Assembly (NCBI GenBank): GCA_045615765.1
Contig: JAZLFM010000020.1
Coordinates: 57,646-121,645, forward strand
DNA length: 64,000 nucleotides
Reading direction: 5' to 3'
DNA from: UBA1715 sp045615765
GTDB taxonomy: Bacteria; Bacteroidota; Bacteroidia; Bacteroidales; UBA1715
Positions 26,441-35,336 of the stretch are shown here, in pieces. The notes below the pieces were generated by a model. The model saw nothing but the letters and a program-made list of their open reading frames with translations. It did no database searches and was not told the origin of the DNA. Position numbers and translations under genes: made by a program. Numbering within the stretch: position 1 is the first letter of the stretch; each line of letters begins with the position of its first letter.

Positions 26441-27004
26441 TCAGATAGATTTAATGAATTTTGCAGGAACTCCGCCTACAACGGTTCTTGGTGCGACGTC
26501 TTTTGTAACCACGGCGCCTGCAGCAACTATGGCACCTTCACCTATTGTCACACCTTGCAGAACAGTCACATTGGCACCAAGCCAAACCTTGTCTTCGATA
26601 CGAATAGGTTTGAAGGTCATGTCTCCACGATGCTCGGGATCGGGATTATGATTGATGGTGCATAGTGTGGCATTATGCCCGATAAGGCAGTCATCACCTA
26701 TGAAGATGCCGCCTTGATCCTGAAACTTGCACCCCATATTTATGAATGTGCGCTCACCAACCCAAGTATTTTTTCCGCAATCTGTACCGAAAGGCGGAAA
26801 CAGACCAACGGACTCGGGAATATCATGTCCCCAAAGTTCACTCAAAAGCTTACGCAGTTCGGCAGGTTCATGATACTTGCCGTTTATCTCTGCCGTGATA
26901 CGAAGGGCATCCTGCGACATTTGGTGCATTAGCAGATGCGCCTCCGACCCGTTCTCAACAGGAAGGCCTTCAGCCATGTGCTTTCTGAATTGTTCTATTG
27001 TCAT
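26441..27004 (-). CDS. Maltose/galactoside O-acetyltransferase-like hexapeptide protein
   Basis: 187 residues. An N-terminal Mac-type helical segment (MTIEQFRKHMAEGLPVENGS) is followed by left-handed beta-helix hexapeptide repeats (GERTFINMGCKFQDQGGIFI, LGANVTVLQGVTIGEGAIVA, AGAVVTKDVAPRTVVGGVPA). The catalytic His is in LCTINHNPDPEHR. The family transfers acetyl from acetyl-CoA to sugars or similar hydroxyls. The base composition is richer in G+C than the flanks, as in the rest of this operon. The substrate is unknown. Confidence 0.88.
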   Translation of the reverse strand: MTIEQFRKHMAEGLPVENGSEAHLLMHQMSQDALRITAEINGKYHEPAELRKLLSELWGHDIPESVGLFPPFGTDCGKNTWVGERTFINMGCKFQDQGGIFIGDDCLIGHNATLCTINHNPDPEHRGDMTFKPIRIEDKVWLGANVTVLQGVTIGEGAIVAAGAVVTKDVAPRTVVGGVPAKFIKSI

Positions 27005-27049
27005 TTCAACTTTTCTGCTATTATTGGCTCGTTACGCTTCGTGATATAA

Positions 27050-28123
27050 TCATTGTTTGTTAGCTTCAGCGTACTGTTCTTCATTTACTGGTTCAAGCCA
27101 CTCGTTTGACTCAGGGTCACCTACATGCACATGGCTTGCAAGATGTTGGAACCAAGAATCCTTTGTAGCTCCGTGCCAGTGCTTCACACCTTCGGGAATG
27201 TCAATGATGTCACCTGCATGAAGTCTTATGGCAGGCTTGCCCCATTCCTGATAGACACCTTCGCCACTTACGCATATAAGGATCTGGAGCGCTCCATGAT
27301 GAACGTGCCAGTTGTTTCGACAACCTGGTTCAAATGTTACGTTGGCATAGCTCTGAATGGTCTTTTCTCCGTCCGAAAGATTCTTTGGCTGGATAGGAGC
27401 AAGATAGCTTTGTCCAATGAAATACTTTGCGTAGGCATCGTTTGGATTGCCTTTTGGCCAAGATCCAGCACATGCATCTGCTGATGCGTCGCATTGAGAC
27501 AAGCCATTCTCGGAGAGGAAATGACAGAGTTCATCGACCTGCTCCTGTGTATTTCCCATATTAACGGCTCCTGCCTTATGCGCTGACAACTGTGGAGCAA
27601 CACCTTTCAATGCAGAGAGTGCTGCAACAGTAACAATCTCTCGGTCGGCTGCAGAGAGTTGGTCACCAGCGAAGATGTCTCCGAAAAGATGAGACTTTAG
27701 GTAATAGTCATTCTGTGGACAGAACTCATAGTTGAAAGGGCGACCGGAGAGTTTTGTCTGAATCTCTGTACCTACTTCAAGAGATTTGTTTGCGTCATCC
27801 CAAACAGCAGGGCGTGTCCAAGGTTTGCCGTCTGTCCACTTGCCATTACCGTTTTCAAGTACTTTGCTCAATACTCCAAGTGCATTCAATGAGCGTGGAA
27901 AGCCTGTGTATGCATAGAGTTGCGAGAAAGCCTCCTTGATTTCATTGATTGTTACGCCACCATCAAGAGCCGTAGTGATAGCTGGTTCCAGACGAACGAG
28001 ATCACCCTGTGCTTCGAGTGCGGCGATAGTTGCCAGATGTTTCTGGCGGTCGGTTAATGACTGTGCTGATATTGTAGTTGCCATAGCTAATAGTAATATA
28101 AAAATGGATATTATCTGTTTCAT
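27050..28123 (-). CDS. Exported carboxymuconolactone decarboxylase-like/cupin fusion
   Basis: 357 residues. Signal peptide MKQIISIFILLLAMATTISA. Two alpha-helical carboxymuconolactone-decarboxylase-like halves (about 22-105, AFSQLYAYTGFPRSLNALGV; about 135-215, REIVTVAALSALKG) are followed by a C-terminal cupin (about 240-345) with metal-ligand patterns NNWHVHHGALQILI and VKHWHGA. Fusions of this type occur in Bacteroidota redox clusters; the reaction is not established. The 5-prime end overlaps the ABM gene by 4 bp. The first half lacks an obvious CxxC pair, so classical peroxidase (AhpD-type) activity is doubtful. Confidence 0.85.
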   Translation of the reverse strand: MKQIISIFILLLAMATTISAQSLTDRQKHLATIAALEAQGDLVRLEPAITTALDGGVTINEIKEAFSQLYAYTGFPRSLNALGVLSKVLENGNGKWTDGKPWTRPAVWDDANKSLEVGTEIQTKLSGRPFNYEFCPQNDYYLKSHLFGDIFAGDQLSAADREIVTVAALSALKGVAPQLSAHKAGAVNMGNTQEQVDELCHFLSENGLSQCDASADACAGSWPKGNPNDAYAKYFIGQSYLAPIQPKNLSDGEKTIQSYANVTFEPGCRNNWHVHHGALQILICVSGEGVYQEWGKPAIRLHAGDIIDIPEGVKHWHGATKDSWFQHLASHVHVGDPESNEWLEPVNEEQYAEANKQ

Positions 28124-28527
28124 TCTTTTGCTTTATTGAAGATCAGAGGAAGCGTTTCTGGTGCCATCTGGCGCATATCCACGAGGTCAAGGCTCTTCAC
28201 CATGTGGAGCGTTCCTTGCTTGTAGGTTTGGAAATGCTCTGTCTTGATGTGGTGCTGATACGCCTCCTGCGAAGCATAGATTTCGAGGATTCGAATCTGG
28301 CAATCGTTGCGGAGTTGCTGCATAGGATAAATGCAGATTACTCCAGGTTCTTCCTTTACGGAAGTGGCTCCCACATTGTGGACAAACTCCAGATACTTTT
28401 GCAGGTATTCAGGATAGACCTCTATTTCACTAATACGAACAATCATGGTGCTGTCTGTCTTTGCCTGCTCCTGAGCCATACTTACGATAGGACAGAGAAG
28501 CAGGATGAACAATAAAATCTTCTTCAT
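28120..28527 (-). CDS. Exported antibiotic-biosynthesis-monooxygenase (ABM)-fold protein
   Basis: 135 residues. Signal peptide MKKILLFILLLCPIVSMAQ, then a single ferredoxin-like alpha-beta ABM domain (about 28-115): VRISEIEVYPEYLQKYLEFV, EEPGVICIYPMQQ, ILEIYASQEAYQHHIKTEHF. ABM proteins act on small aromatic or quinone-like molecules without cofactors, or bind heme. Its context with flavodoxin-like and cupin proteins fits a periplasmic small-molecule redox role (inference). Overlaps of 4 bp on both sides show tight translational coupling. Confidence 0.87.
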   Translation of the reverse strand: MKKILLFILLLCPIVSMAQEQAKTDSTMIVRISEIEVYPEYLQKYLEFVHNVGATSVKEEPGVICIYPMQQLRNDCQIRILEIYASQEAYQHHIKTEHFQTYKQGTLHMVKSLDLVDMRQMAPETLPLIFNKAKE

Positions 28528-29663
28528 TGCTTCACTTTCTTTACTCCGTTCTCGATGTATATTCCCTTTGCAGGAACTTCGGCGAGTTTCTGACCGCTAA
28601 GAGTGTAGATGCTGTTCGCCTTTGCTTGGTTTGCAGAGACAGAGGCAATGCTTGTCGGTTTGTCAAGCGAAAGAGTAATGCTTACTTCTCCAGTTCCGAA
28701 GACATCCTTCAGCTGTTGTTTGGTCATTCCCTCAATCTTGCCAATAAGTGTGTATTCCCACGAATTACTGTCGAAGAAAATGCAGAGTTGGTTGCTGGTG
28801 TATAGCATGATGTCGCCTGGCTCAGTTGTGATGTAAGTGTCGTTTGAAGGAAGTGAAAATCCAAGTGCACCTACCTTCTCAAAACCACCGTAATCATGAG
28901 CGTTGTAGGTCACCGCACCGCCTTTCAATCGTTCCACCAATGCTTGTGTTGCCTCATTGTCAGCAAGCTTCACGTTCAGCGTGCTATTGTTGACTTTAAT
29001 ATTCATAGCGATATTATTATGGTTTTCGTTATCGATATCATTGTAGTTAACATCTTTCAGCCATTGCTCCAATAAAGTCCTGCGCTGAGAATGTTTAGAA
29101 GCGTTTATCCAAAGGCTCTTTGCATAGAACTTTCCATTGGGAACGAGACGCTTAGCATCTGCCTCCACGCCACTGATTCCACTACTATGGCTGCTAACAA
29201 TCAAACCGATGTTCTTGCCTGCCATCTCGTTACCATACTTGAAGAGGAACGTCTGCATGTTGCTCGCCATCTGACTCCACCAAAGTGGAGTGGCAATGAT
29301 GACGGTGTTGTATTTGCTCATATCCACTGTCACAGGGTCAATGGCAGGATAGCTGCTCTCATCATTTGGATTATTCTTGATTTTGTTAAGCTGTTCCGTA
29401 CCTATCGCGTAGTTGTTGGCTGCATAATCGAGGTTTTTGTTTGCAGGTTCTACTTCGATTACATCCACTTGGATCATCGTTTTAAGATCATCAACAATCT
29501 GCTCTGTGTTGTTCGTATAGCTGTAATAGACAATCAGCGTCTTGTTATTACTACCTGTAGAGTTATTATCAGAAGGAGCCGTAGCATTAGCATCCTCACT
29601 CTGACATGCCATCATGACAAAAGCTATGATAGCGATATAAAGTTGTGAAATAAAATTCTTCAT
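28524..29663 (-). CDS. Lipoprotein flavodoxin fused to cyclophilin-like domain
   Basis: 379 residues. The N-terminus MKNFISQLYIAIIAFVMMAC ends in a lipobox cysteine (residue 20), so it is likely a lipoprotein. A flavodoxin domain (about 40-200) has the FMN loop LIVYYSYTNNTEQIVDDL and WWSQMASNMQTFLF. A C-terminal cyclophilin-like beta-barrel (about 222-345; AHDYGGFEKVGALGFSLPSN) is followed by a short tail IYTLSGQKLAEVPAKGIYI that resembles Bacteroidales C-terminal tails. A flavodoxin outside the cytoplasm suggests electron transfer in the periplasm. It starts 17 bp after araC. Confidence 0.85.
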   Translation of the reverse strand: MKNFISQLYIAIIAFVMMACQSEDANATAPSDNNSTGSNNKTLIVYYSYTNNTEQIVDDLKTMIQVDVIEVEPANKNLDYAANNYAIGTEQLNKIKNNPNDESSYPAIDPVTVDMSKYNTVIIATPLWWSQMASNMQTFLFKYGNEMAGKNIGLIVSSHSSGISGVEADAKRLVPNGKFYAKSLWINASKHSQRRTLLEQWLKDVNYNDIDNENHNNIAMNIKVNNSTLNVKLADNEATQALVERLKGGAVTYNAHDYGGFEKVGALGFSLPSNDTYITTEPGDIMLYTSNQLCIFFDSNSWEYTLIGKIEGMTKQQLKDVFGTGEVSITLSLDKPTSIASVSANQAKANSIYTLSGQKLAEVPAKGIYIENGVKKVKQ

Positions 29664-29680
29664 GTGATATTGTCATCTAG

Positions 29681-30568
29681 TTATGCCGCCCTCCATTGCG
29701 TAGGCGTCTTTCCCGTCAACGCCTTGAAGAAGCGGATAAAATGTTGCGGATATTCAAAACCAAGACGCTGGCTAATTTGACTAACAGACAACATATCGGA
29801 TTGCAATAATTCTTTGGCCTTTGCCAATATTCGGTCATTGATTATATCCTTGGCGGTACGACCAGCTTCTGTCTTTACAAGTGTTCCGAAGTAACCCGTT
29901 GACAAGCAACATTTTTCTGCAAAATACGCTACTGTAGGCAAACCTTCATGCTCTGTCTTAGAAGCAAGATATTCATCAAGTAGAGAAAGGAATTTCTTCA
30001 CCACCGAATGATTAATCTCTTCACGAGTAACAAACTGACGGTCATAAAACCGAAGACAATAGTTCAATAAAAGTTCAATATGACTAACCACCAATTCACG
30101 CGTATGTTTGTCTATAGCATGGTGTAATTCTTGCTCTATCATAGTAAGTACCCCTTGGAATATCTCGACTTCCTGAGTAGAAAGATGTAAAGCCTCATTG
30201 CTAGTATAGTCAAAGAACTCGTATCTGTCCATCTGCTTACCCAAGGATGTGCGGTTGAGTATGTCCGGATGAAAAACCAAAGCAGAAAACTTGGCAAAAG
30301 GGACATCCGGATTTGGTTCTACATTCACCACTTGACCTGGAGCAAAACTTGTTACGGTCATCTCGTCGAAGTCATATTCTGTACGGCCATACGAAAGTTT
30401 GCAGCCTTTGTTCTCTTTCAAATAGAGAGCATAAAGTCCATAGTGCATCACACACTCCTTGATGTGCTCGGTGCTATCGACATGAACAACGCTTACAAGG
30501 GGATGAAGAGTCTCTACCCCATTGTAGTCGTTGAACTGCTGAATAGTATCTATATGAATCTGTTGCAT
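29681..30568 (-). CDS. AraC-family transcriptional regulator
   Basis: 295 residues. N-terminal cupin-like sensing domain (about 20-150); C-terminal double helix-turn-helix (about 190-295) with VAYFAEKCCLSTGYFGTLVK and the second-HTH signature SVSQISQRLGFEYPQHFIRF followed by FKALTGKTPTQWRAA. The gene lies inside the operon, its start overlapping the hydrolase stop by one base, so it probably regulates its own operon. The inducer is unknown. Confidence 0.93.
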   Translation of the reverse strand: MQQIHIDTIQQFNDYNGVETLHPLVSVVHVDSTEHIKECVMHYGLYALYLKENKGCKLSYGRTEYDFDEMTVTSFAPGQVVNVEPNPDVPFAKFSALVFHPDILNRTSLGKQMDRYEFFDYTSNEALHLSTQEVEIFQGVLTMIEQELHHAIDKHTRELVVSHIELLLNYCLRFYDRQFVTREEINHSVVKKFLSLLDEYLASKTEHEGLPTVAYFAEKCCLSTGYFGTLVKTEAGRTAKDIINDRILAKAKELLQSDMLSVSQISQRLGFEYPQHFIRFFKALTGKTPTQWRAA

Positions 30569-31668
30569 TATTTTAAGTTGCTGTTAAAGAAAGTATCAAG
30601 TTTTTCCCAAGGAATCACCTTGTCCTTGCCTCCGTCATAGAGGTCGCAATGCGAAGCTCCAGGAATTATGAGAAGCTCCTTGTTCCCTGGCACTGGATTT
30701 GGCTCGCGTACTGCATCGTAACCCTTGGCCTTGCCTGTCATCATATATTCAAAGGCGTTCTCGCCGAAATAGCGTGAATGGGCATTCTCGCCATGAACAA
30801 TAAGAACTGCAGAACGAATTTCATTTATATAGTATAGGAATCGTGTGTTGGCGTATGCCTGACAACCAAAGGTGTGCCAACCATCGTTCGAGTTTCCCGA
30901 ACGGGCATGATAGCCACGCGGAGTCTTATAGTAGTCATAGTAATCCTTTACAAACTGAGGTGCGTCCTCTGGCAAGGGATCAACAACACCACCGCCAGAA
31001 GTTGTTTTTCCGTTCTTGAGTGCGTTCATGCGTTCGTCCGCAAGAGTTTTGCGAGCAGAAAGACGAGCCTCTTCGTTATCATCTGTATCAAAATAACCAT
31101 TACCGTTCACCCGGCTCATATCATACATAGTCATCGCAGCAGTCGCCTTGATACGAGGATCTGCGGATGCAGCATTAAGTGCAATACCGCCCCAACCACA
31201 AATGCCTATGATACCTATCTTATCGGCATCTACATCTTCACGCATAGAAAGGAAGTCAACTGCGGCAAGGAAATCCTCGGTATTGATGTCTGGTGAAGCT
31301 GTACGGCGTGGTTCTCCCGAGGACTCACCAGTAAACGAAGGATCGAAAGCCAAAGTAACAAATCCACGCTCTGCCATAGTCATTGCATAAAGACCTGAAC
31401 ATTGTTCTTTAACAGCTCCAAAAGGACCACTTACAGCAATAGCTTTCATCTTACCATTGGCATTCTTTGGAACATAAAGGTCTGCTACCAATGTAAATCC
31501 ATACTGATTCTTAAAAGTTACTTTTTCATGAGTAACCTTTTCGCTAAGGGGAAATGTTTTATCCCATTCTTGAGTCATAGATTTTTTTTCATCCATAGTT
31601 TTTGAATTGTTTTGTGTGCAAGCACTAAACAAAAGAGCTGAGAGCACTGTGATTATAAATTGTTTCAT
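30568..31668 (-). CDS. Alpha/beta-hydrolase lipoprotein (dienelactone-hydrolase-like)
   Basis: 366 residues. The N-terminus MKQFIITVLSALLFSAC ends in a lipobox cysteine. The alpha/beta-hydrolase core has VADLYVPKNANGKMKAIAVS, an oxyanion-region SGPFGAVKEQ, the acid region and a nucleophile elbow IGICGWGGIAL in which the nucleophile position is Cys rather than Ser, as in dienelactone hydrolases. The candidate His lies in PGASHCDLYDG near the C-terminus. It is the first gene of the operon and is preceded by a good TAnnTTTG promoter. The substrate is probably a small ester or lactone (family inference). Confidence 0.87.
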   Translation of the reverse strand: MKQFIITVLSALLFSACTQNNSKTMDEKKSMTQEWDKTFPLSEKVTHEKVTFKNQYGFTLVADLYVPKNANGKMKAIAVSGPFGAVKEQCSGLYAMTMAERGFVTLAFDPSFTGESSGEPRRTASPDINTEDFLAAVDFLSMREDVDADKIGIIGICGWGGIALNAASADPRIKATAAMTMYDMSRVNGNGYFDTDDNEEARLSARKTLADERMNALKNGKTTSGGGVVDPLPEDAPQFVKDYYDYYKTPRGYHARSGNSNDGWHTFGCQAYANTRFLYYINEIRSAVLIVHGENAHSRYFGENAFEYMMTGKAKGYDAVREPNPVPGNKELLIIPGASHCDLYDGGKDKVIPWEKLDTFFNSNLK

Positions 31669-31691
31669 TTTCTACATATAATTATTCATTA

Positions 31692-31699
31692 CAAAGGTA
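31692..31699 (-). promoter_or_regulatory. -7 box TACCTTTG of the redox operon
   Basis: On the minus strand TACCTTTG matches the Bacteroidota consensus TAnnTTTG exactly and lies 23 nt upstream of the hydrolase ATG. The upstream sequence contains TTG at a loose -33 distance. Confidence 0.65.
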
Positions 31700-31882
31700 G
31701 TTTCAATATTTACAATCTATCATACCCGTTTTTTTGGAAAAATAACCTACATTTTGGAATCATGAAGATTTTATCTTCAACAGCAACAATCTTTAGCACC
31801 TACAGGGGACAACAAAAATCCAATAAACTATAAATACATAACGAACATATTCATAGCACATACGCGTTCCACACAACCTTAA

Positions 31883-33172
31883 CTATAATATACCTAAGAC
31901 ATATTGTGTGATTTTTTGTGAAGCGCCCTTACTTGCGTACAAGAAATCCTGATTTTTCTTTCCAGCTTCTTTTCTAAACGATTCGTCTTTCACTAAGCGA
32001 GAAAGTATTTCGTAGCATTCAGTTTCATTAGACACAGGGAAACCACCCGCTTTTTCCTTCAACTGCATTGCTTCATACGAATTCACATGTTTTGGACCAT
32101 ACATTACTGGATTTGCAAACGCCGACGGTTCCGCGACATTATGTACACCAGTAGAAAAAGCTCCACCTACATAGGCTAAGTCCGTATTTTTATACAACTT
32201 GGCAAGCATACCTATCGTATTGATAATTGCAACACGGCACTTCGTTTTTTTCGAATCCGTTTTTGAAAAATCTGAATAACGTTCTGTAGCAATACCTTGC
32301 GCTGCAAATGTTTGTTCTATGGCTTGAATATGAGATTCATGTAGTTCATGAGGCACCAACAACAATTGCAAATCATCATTTTCCTTAAACACTCGTAGCA
32401 ATGCAGGGAACAAGTGTTTTTCATCTGCTGGCCACAAACTGCCACCTATAAACGTAACAGGAAGTGGATTTTCAAAGATTTCAACATCAGGTTGTTCCTT
32501 TACTGCTTCGGCTTTTGCAATAATCTGATCGTAGCGAGCATCACCAACAACTTCCAATCTATCTTCGAACGGATAGATATTCAAGAAACGCTGCTTGTAA
32601 TCTTCAGAAACAGGGAAAATATATGATATATATTTATAGAACAATCTATTTACAACTGCACCAAGTCCGCTATATCGTTTCGAATCTTTTGCTAATTCTG
32701 CAGAGCACAATAAAACAGGCACATTTGCCCAATGAGCAGCAAGCAAACTTCCCGGCCAAATATCATATTTCGACACTATCCAAGCTTTTGGTTTTATTCT
32801 CTTAAAGAACAAATAATTTGTTAAGCATACATCAAACGGTAAATAAATCGCACAATCAACATCATCTTTCTTTGCATGATGCATTCCCGAAGGCGAAAAG
32901 AAAGACGCTAACACCACTACATCGGGGCGAGATTGTTTCAATACTTTTATAATAGGTATAGACTGTTCCCATTCACCAACCGACGCACTATGAAAAAATA
33001 CTATAGTATCATTTTCATGCTCTTTTGCAAATTGACGGATACGTTTTGGTTGCGTTAATCTTCCTACTAAACCATCACGCATTTTCGCATTAAAAATTGC
33101 ACCAATACAAAAAATCGGAATAAATAGAAAAATGTATCCTATTGTATAAATGAATAAGAATATATAAACCAT
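31883..33172 (-). CDS. waaA: Kdo transferase WaaA (KdtA)
   Basis: 429 residues from the ATG at 33172 (MVYIFLFIYTIGYIFLFIPI), which gives the usual N-terminal membrane anchor; in-frame ATGs at 33232 and 33220 overlap the promoter box and the leader hairpin and are rejected. GT-B fold: the N-terminal domain has the catalytic Glu in FFHSASVGEWEQSIPI; the C-terminal domain has GGSLWPADEKHLFPAL and VGGAFSTGVHNVAEPSAFAN. It adds 3-deoxy-D-manno-octulosonic acid to lipid A precursor at the inner membrane. Monocistronic appearance; its 3-prime flank is 214 bp without a gene. Confidence 0.95.
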   Translation of the reverse strand: MVYIFLFIYTIGYIFLFIPIFCIGAIFNAKMRDGLVGRLTQPKRIRQFAKEHENDTIVFFHSASVGEWEQSIPIIKVLKQSRPDVVVLASFFSPSGMHHAKKDDVDCAIYLPFDVCLTNYLFFKRIKPKAWIVSKYDIWPGSLLAAHWANVPVLLCSAELAKDSKRYSGLGAVVNRLFYKYISYIFPVSEDYKQRFLNIYPFEDRLEVVGDARYDQIIAKAEAVKEQPDVEIFENPLPVTFIGGSLWPADEKHLFPALLRVFKENDDLQLLLVPHELHESHIQAIEQTFAAQGIATERYSDFSKTDSKKTKCRVAIINTIGMLAKLYKNTDLAYVGGAFSTGVHNVAEPSAFANPVMYGPKHVNSYEAMQLKEKAGGFPVSNETECYEILSRLVKDESFRKEAGKKNQDFLYASKGASQKITQYVLGIL

Positions 33173-33192
33173 AACACCTTTTTTAACATATC

Positions 33193-33239
33193 GAGACGTT
33201 CTACAGAACGTCTCTGCCATGAAACATTTCACAAATGTA
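33193..33239 (-). promoter_or_regulatory. waaA promoter box and leader hairpin
   Basis: On the minus strand a -7 box TACATTTG (33239-33232) is followed by a perfect 9-bp hairpin GAGACGTTC/GAACGTCTC with a 4-nt loop (33214-33193), then the start at 33172 after AAAAAAGG. There is no U-tract, so the hairpin is not a terminator. It may affect message stability or translation. Confidence 0.55.
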
Positions 33240-33243
33240 ATGT

Positions 33244-35079
33244 TTATTTCACAACTGCAGCCGGTTTTTCTGCTTCAAAATAAGCAAGAACTTTCTTTGC
33301 TTTACTTTCACCCAACACCAATGATAAATCTTCAAGAGATGCCGATTTTATAGCAGAAATTGTCTTGAACTGTTTAAACAATTGTTCTATTGATTTTGGT
33401 CCAATTCCTTCTATTGCTTCAAGTTCCGAAGACGTAAAATGACGAGAACGCTGATTTCTATGGAAGGTTATTCCAAAACGGTGCGCCTCATCACGCATGT
33501 GTTGAATTATCTTTAGAGTCTCACAGTTTCTACTTAAATATAAAGGTATAGGATCGTTTGGAAAATAGATTTCTTCCAATCGTTTTGCCAATCCTATCAG
33601 CGGAACTTTTCCAAAAATTCCCATTTCTTTAAATACTTTTACCGCAGAACTTAACTGACCTTTTCCACCATCTACTATCACCAACTTCGGCAATTCCTGT
33701 CCTTCATTCATAAGACGAGTATAACGACGAGTTAGGATTTCTTCCATTGAAGCAAAATCGTCGGGACCGACAACTGTTTTTATATTAAAATGACGATAAT
33801 CGCTTTTACTTGGTTTGCCGTTTTTAAACACAACGCATGAAGCAACAGGGAAAGCACCTTGTATATTGGAGTTATCAAAACATTCCATGTGCGTCGGCAA
33901 TTCATCGAGTTGCAAATCGCGGCGCATCATTTCCATAAGTTTTTTACTATGAAGTTCCGGATCGAGTCGTTTCATTTGCTTTAACTTCTCGACCTTATAC
34001 AAATGAGCATTTTGTTCCGACAATTTTAACAATTGCAATTTATCACCTCTTTGTGGAATATGAAATCCAACGCCTTCTATTTGAAACTCAGGGATTAGCG
34101 GAACAACTATTTCCTTCGCGTCACTTGGAATTTGCTGGCGAATTTCTGTTATTGCAATAGCCAACAATTCTTCAGGAGATTCATTTAATTGCTTTCGTAT
34201 CTCCAAAGTTTGTAACTGTACCACAGCACCGTTCACAATTTTTAGGAAATTCACATACGCCGAATCAACATCGTCGAGAATAGAAAACACATCAAGGTTA
34301 TTTATGCTCGGATTCACAACAGTTGAATGGCTTTGATATCGTTCCAATTCTTCCAATTGTTCCTTTACTACGCCAGCTTCCTCGTATCGCATTTCCGAGG
34401 CATACTTCAACATCTTATTTTTCAAAATTCGTATAACCTCCCCAATATTGCCTTTCAAAATATCTTTTATATCGGCTATAGCTTGTAAATATTCCGTTTC
34501 CGACTGTTTTGCAACACAAGGAGCATTACAATTCTTTATATGATATTCCAAACAAGTATTGAATTTCCCTTTAGCAATATCGCCCATATTCAAAGCAAGC
34601 GAGCAAGTACGCGGCTTATATAACTGCTTTACCATGGTAAGCAAATGTTTCGCCATTTTCACATTTGCATAAGGTCCAAAATATTGCGACCCATTTTTCA
34701 CCAAATGACGAGTAAAAAACACGCGAGGGAACGGCTCATTTTTTATCACGATCCACGGATATGTTTTGTCGTCCTTCAACATAACATTATACCGTGGCTT
34801 ATACTTCTTAATAAGGTTATTTTCAAGCAATAACGCATCTTGTTCACTAGCAACAATAAAATGTTTTATTGTCACAATTTTACTAACCAAGATACGAGTT
34901 TTGGGATGTGTTTGTTCTTTATTGAAATACGAAGACACACGGCGTTTTAGATTTTTCGCCTTACCAACATAAATCAAAGTTCCATTTTTATCAAAATATT
35001 GATACACACCAGGATTCGTAGGCAATGTTGCCAATTGTTCCCAGATGGATTCAAGCCGTTGTTCTTCTTTTGTTTTCAC
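33244..35079 (-). CDS. uvrC: Excinuclease ABC subunit UvrC
   Basis: 611 residues from a GTG at 35079 (VKTKEEQRLESIWEQL). A longer frame to 35166 would begin with translated intergenic repeat and is rejected. GIY-YIG nuclease domain (about 15-95; GVYQYFDKNGTLIYVGKAKN), central cysteines, UVR motif (YEEAGVVKEQLEELE, about 205-240), RNase-H-like C-terminal nuclease (ECFDNSNIQGAFPVAS, VIVDGGKGQLSSA) and a final helix-hairpin-helix pair (LEAIEGIGPKSIEQLFKQF). It makes the dual incisions in nucleotide excision repair with UvrA and UvrB. The gene starts 11 bp beyond the waaA promoter box. Confidence 0.96.
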   Translation of the reverse strand: MKTKEEQRLESIWEQLATLPTNPGVYQYFDKNGTLIYVGKAKNLKRRVSSYFNKEQTHPKTRILVSKIVTIKHFIVASEQDALLLENNLIKKYKPRYNVMLKDDKTYPWIVIKNEPFPRVFFTRHLVKNGSQYFGPYANVKMAKHLLTMVKQLYKPRTCSLALNMGDIAKGKFNTCLEYHIKNCNAPCVAKQSETEYLQAIADIKDILKGNIGEVIRILKNKMLKYASEMRYEEAGVVKEQLEELERYQSHSTVVNPSINNLDVFSILDDVDSAYVNFLKIVNGAVVQLQTLEIRKQLNESPEELLAIAITEIRQQIPSDAKEIVVPLIPEFQIEGVGFHIPQRGDKLQLLKLSEQNAHLYKVEKLKQMKRLDPELHSKKLMEMMRRDLQLDELPTHMECFDNSNIQGAFPVASCVVFKNGKPSKSDYRHFNIKTVVGPDDFASMEEILTRRYTRLMNEGQELPKLVIVDGGKGQLSSAVKVFKEMGIFGKVPLIGLAKRLEEIYFPNDPIPLYLSRNCETLKIIQHMRDEAHRFGITFHRNQRSRHFTSSELEAIEGIGPKSIEQLFKQFKTISAIKSASLEDLSLVLGESKAKKVLAYFEAEKPAAVVK

Positions 35080-35091
35080 AATACAAAAATA

Positions 35092-35126
35092 ATTGACAAT
35101 TAATAATTGGCAATTGATAATTAGGA
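35092..35126. repeat. AATTGACAATTAATAATT-type intergenic repeat
   Basis: A low-complexity stretch of alternating TTGACAATTAATAATTG and GGCAATTGATAATTAGG. It would encode the run IINCQLLIVNY if read as part of uvrC. Similar sequence (AATTGACAATTAGTAG) occurs at 38.45 kb. Confidence 0.7.
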
Positions 35127-35181
35127 TTTTATTTTTCGGAATTGGCCCATCAACCCTGATCATCATTTTTCGGAATTCATA

Positions 35182-35208
35182 TAGCGGCAGAGTAAAACCC
35201 TGCCGCTA
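35182..35208. repeat. REP-like hairpin TAGCGGCAG/CTGCCGCTA
   Basis: A perfect 9-bp inverted repeat with a 9-nt loop in the intergenic region between divergent uvrC and parA. It is GC-rich against an AT-rich background and similar in style to the GTAGGGGC hairpins at 17.89 and 57.21 kb. It is not followed by a clear U-tract. Confidence 0.7.
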
Positions 35209-35303
35209 CTGTTAATAACTTTTTAACAACTAACAATCAATACGTTAGAGGCATTTATATGCTATGGCAGACAGAATGCCGAAACAGACTCCAAATTATT
35301 TTG

Positions 35304-35311
35304 TAATTTTG
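35304..35311 (+). promoter_or_regulatory. -7 box TAATTTTG of parA
   Basis: TAATTTTG fits TAnnTTTG exactly and lies 26 nt before the chosen parA start at 35337. It lies only 7 nt before the alternative ATG at 35319, which argues for the downstream start. No convincing -33 TTTG is visible. Confidence 0.6.
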
Positions 35312-35336
35312 GGGTCTAATGTCAAAAGATAAGACA

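Noticed and set aside
35080..35166. N-terminal extension of UvrC
   Set aside because: It translates the AATTGACAATTAATAATT intergenic repeat (IINCQLLIVNY) and would place the start before the usual GIY-YIG N-terminus.
35167..35336. Replication origin near parA-parB
   Set aside because: No DnaA-box cluster, dnaA gene or parS palindrome could be seen around parA; only a REP-like hairpin and the parA promoter.
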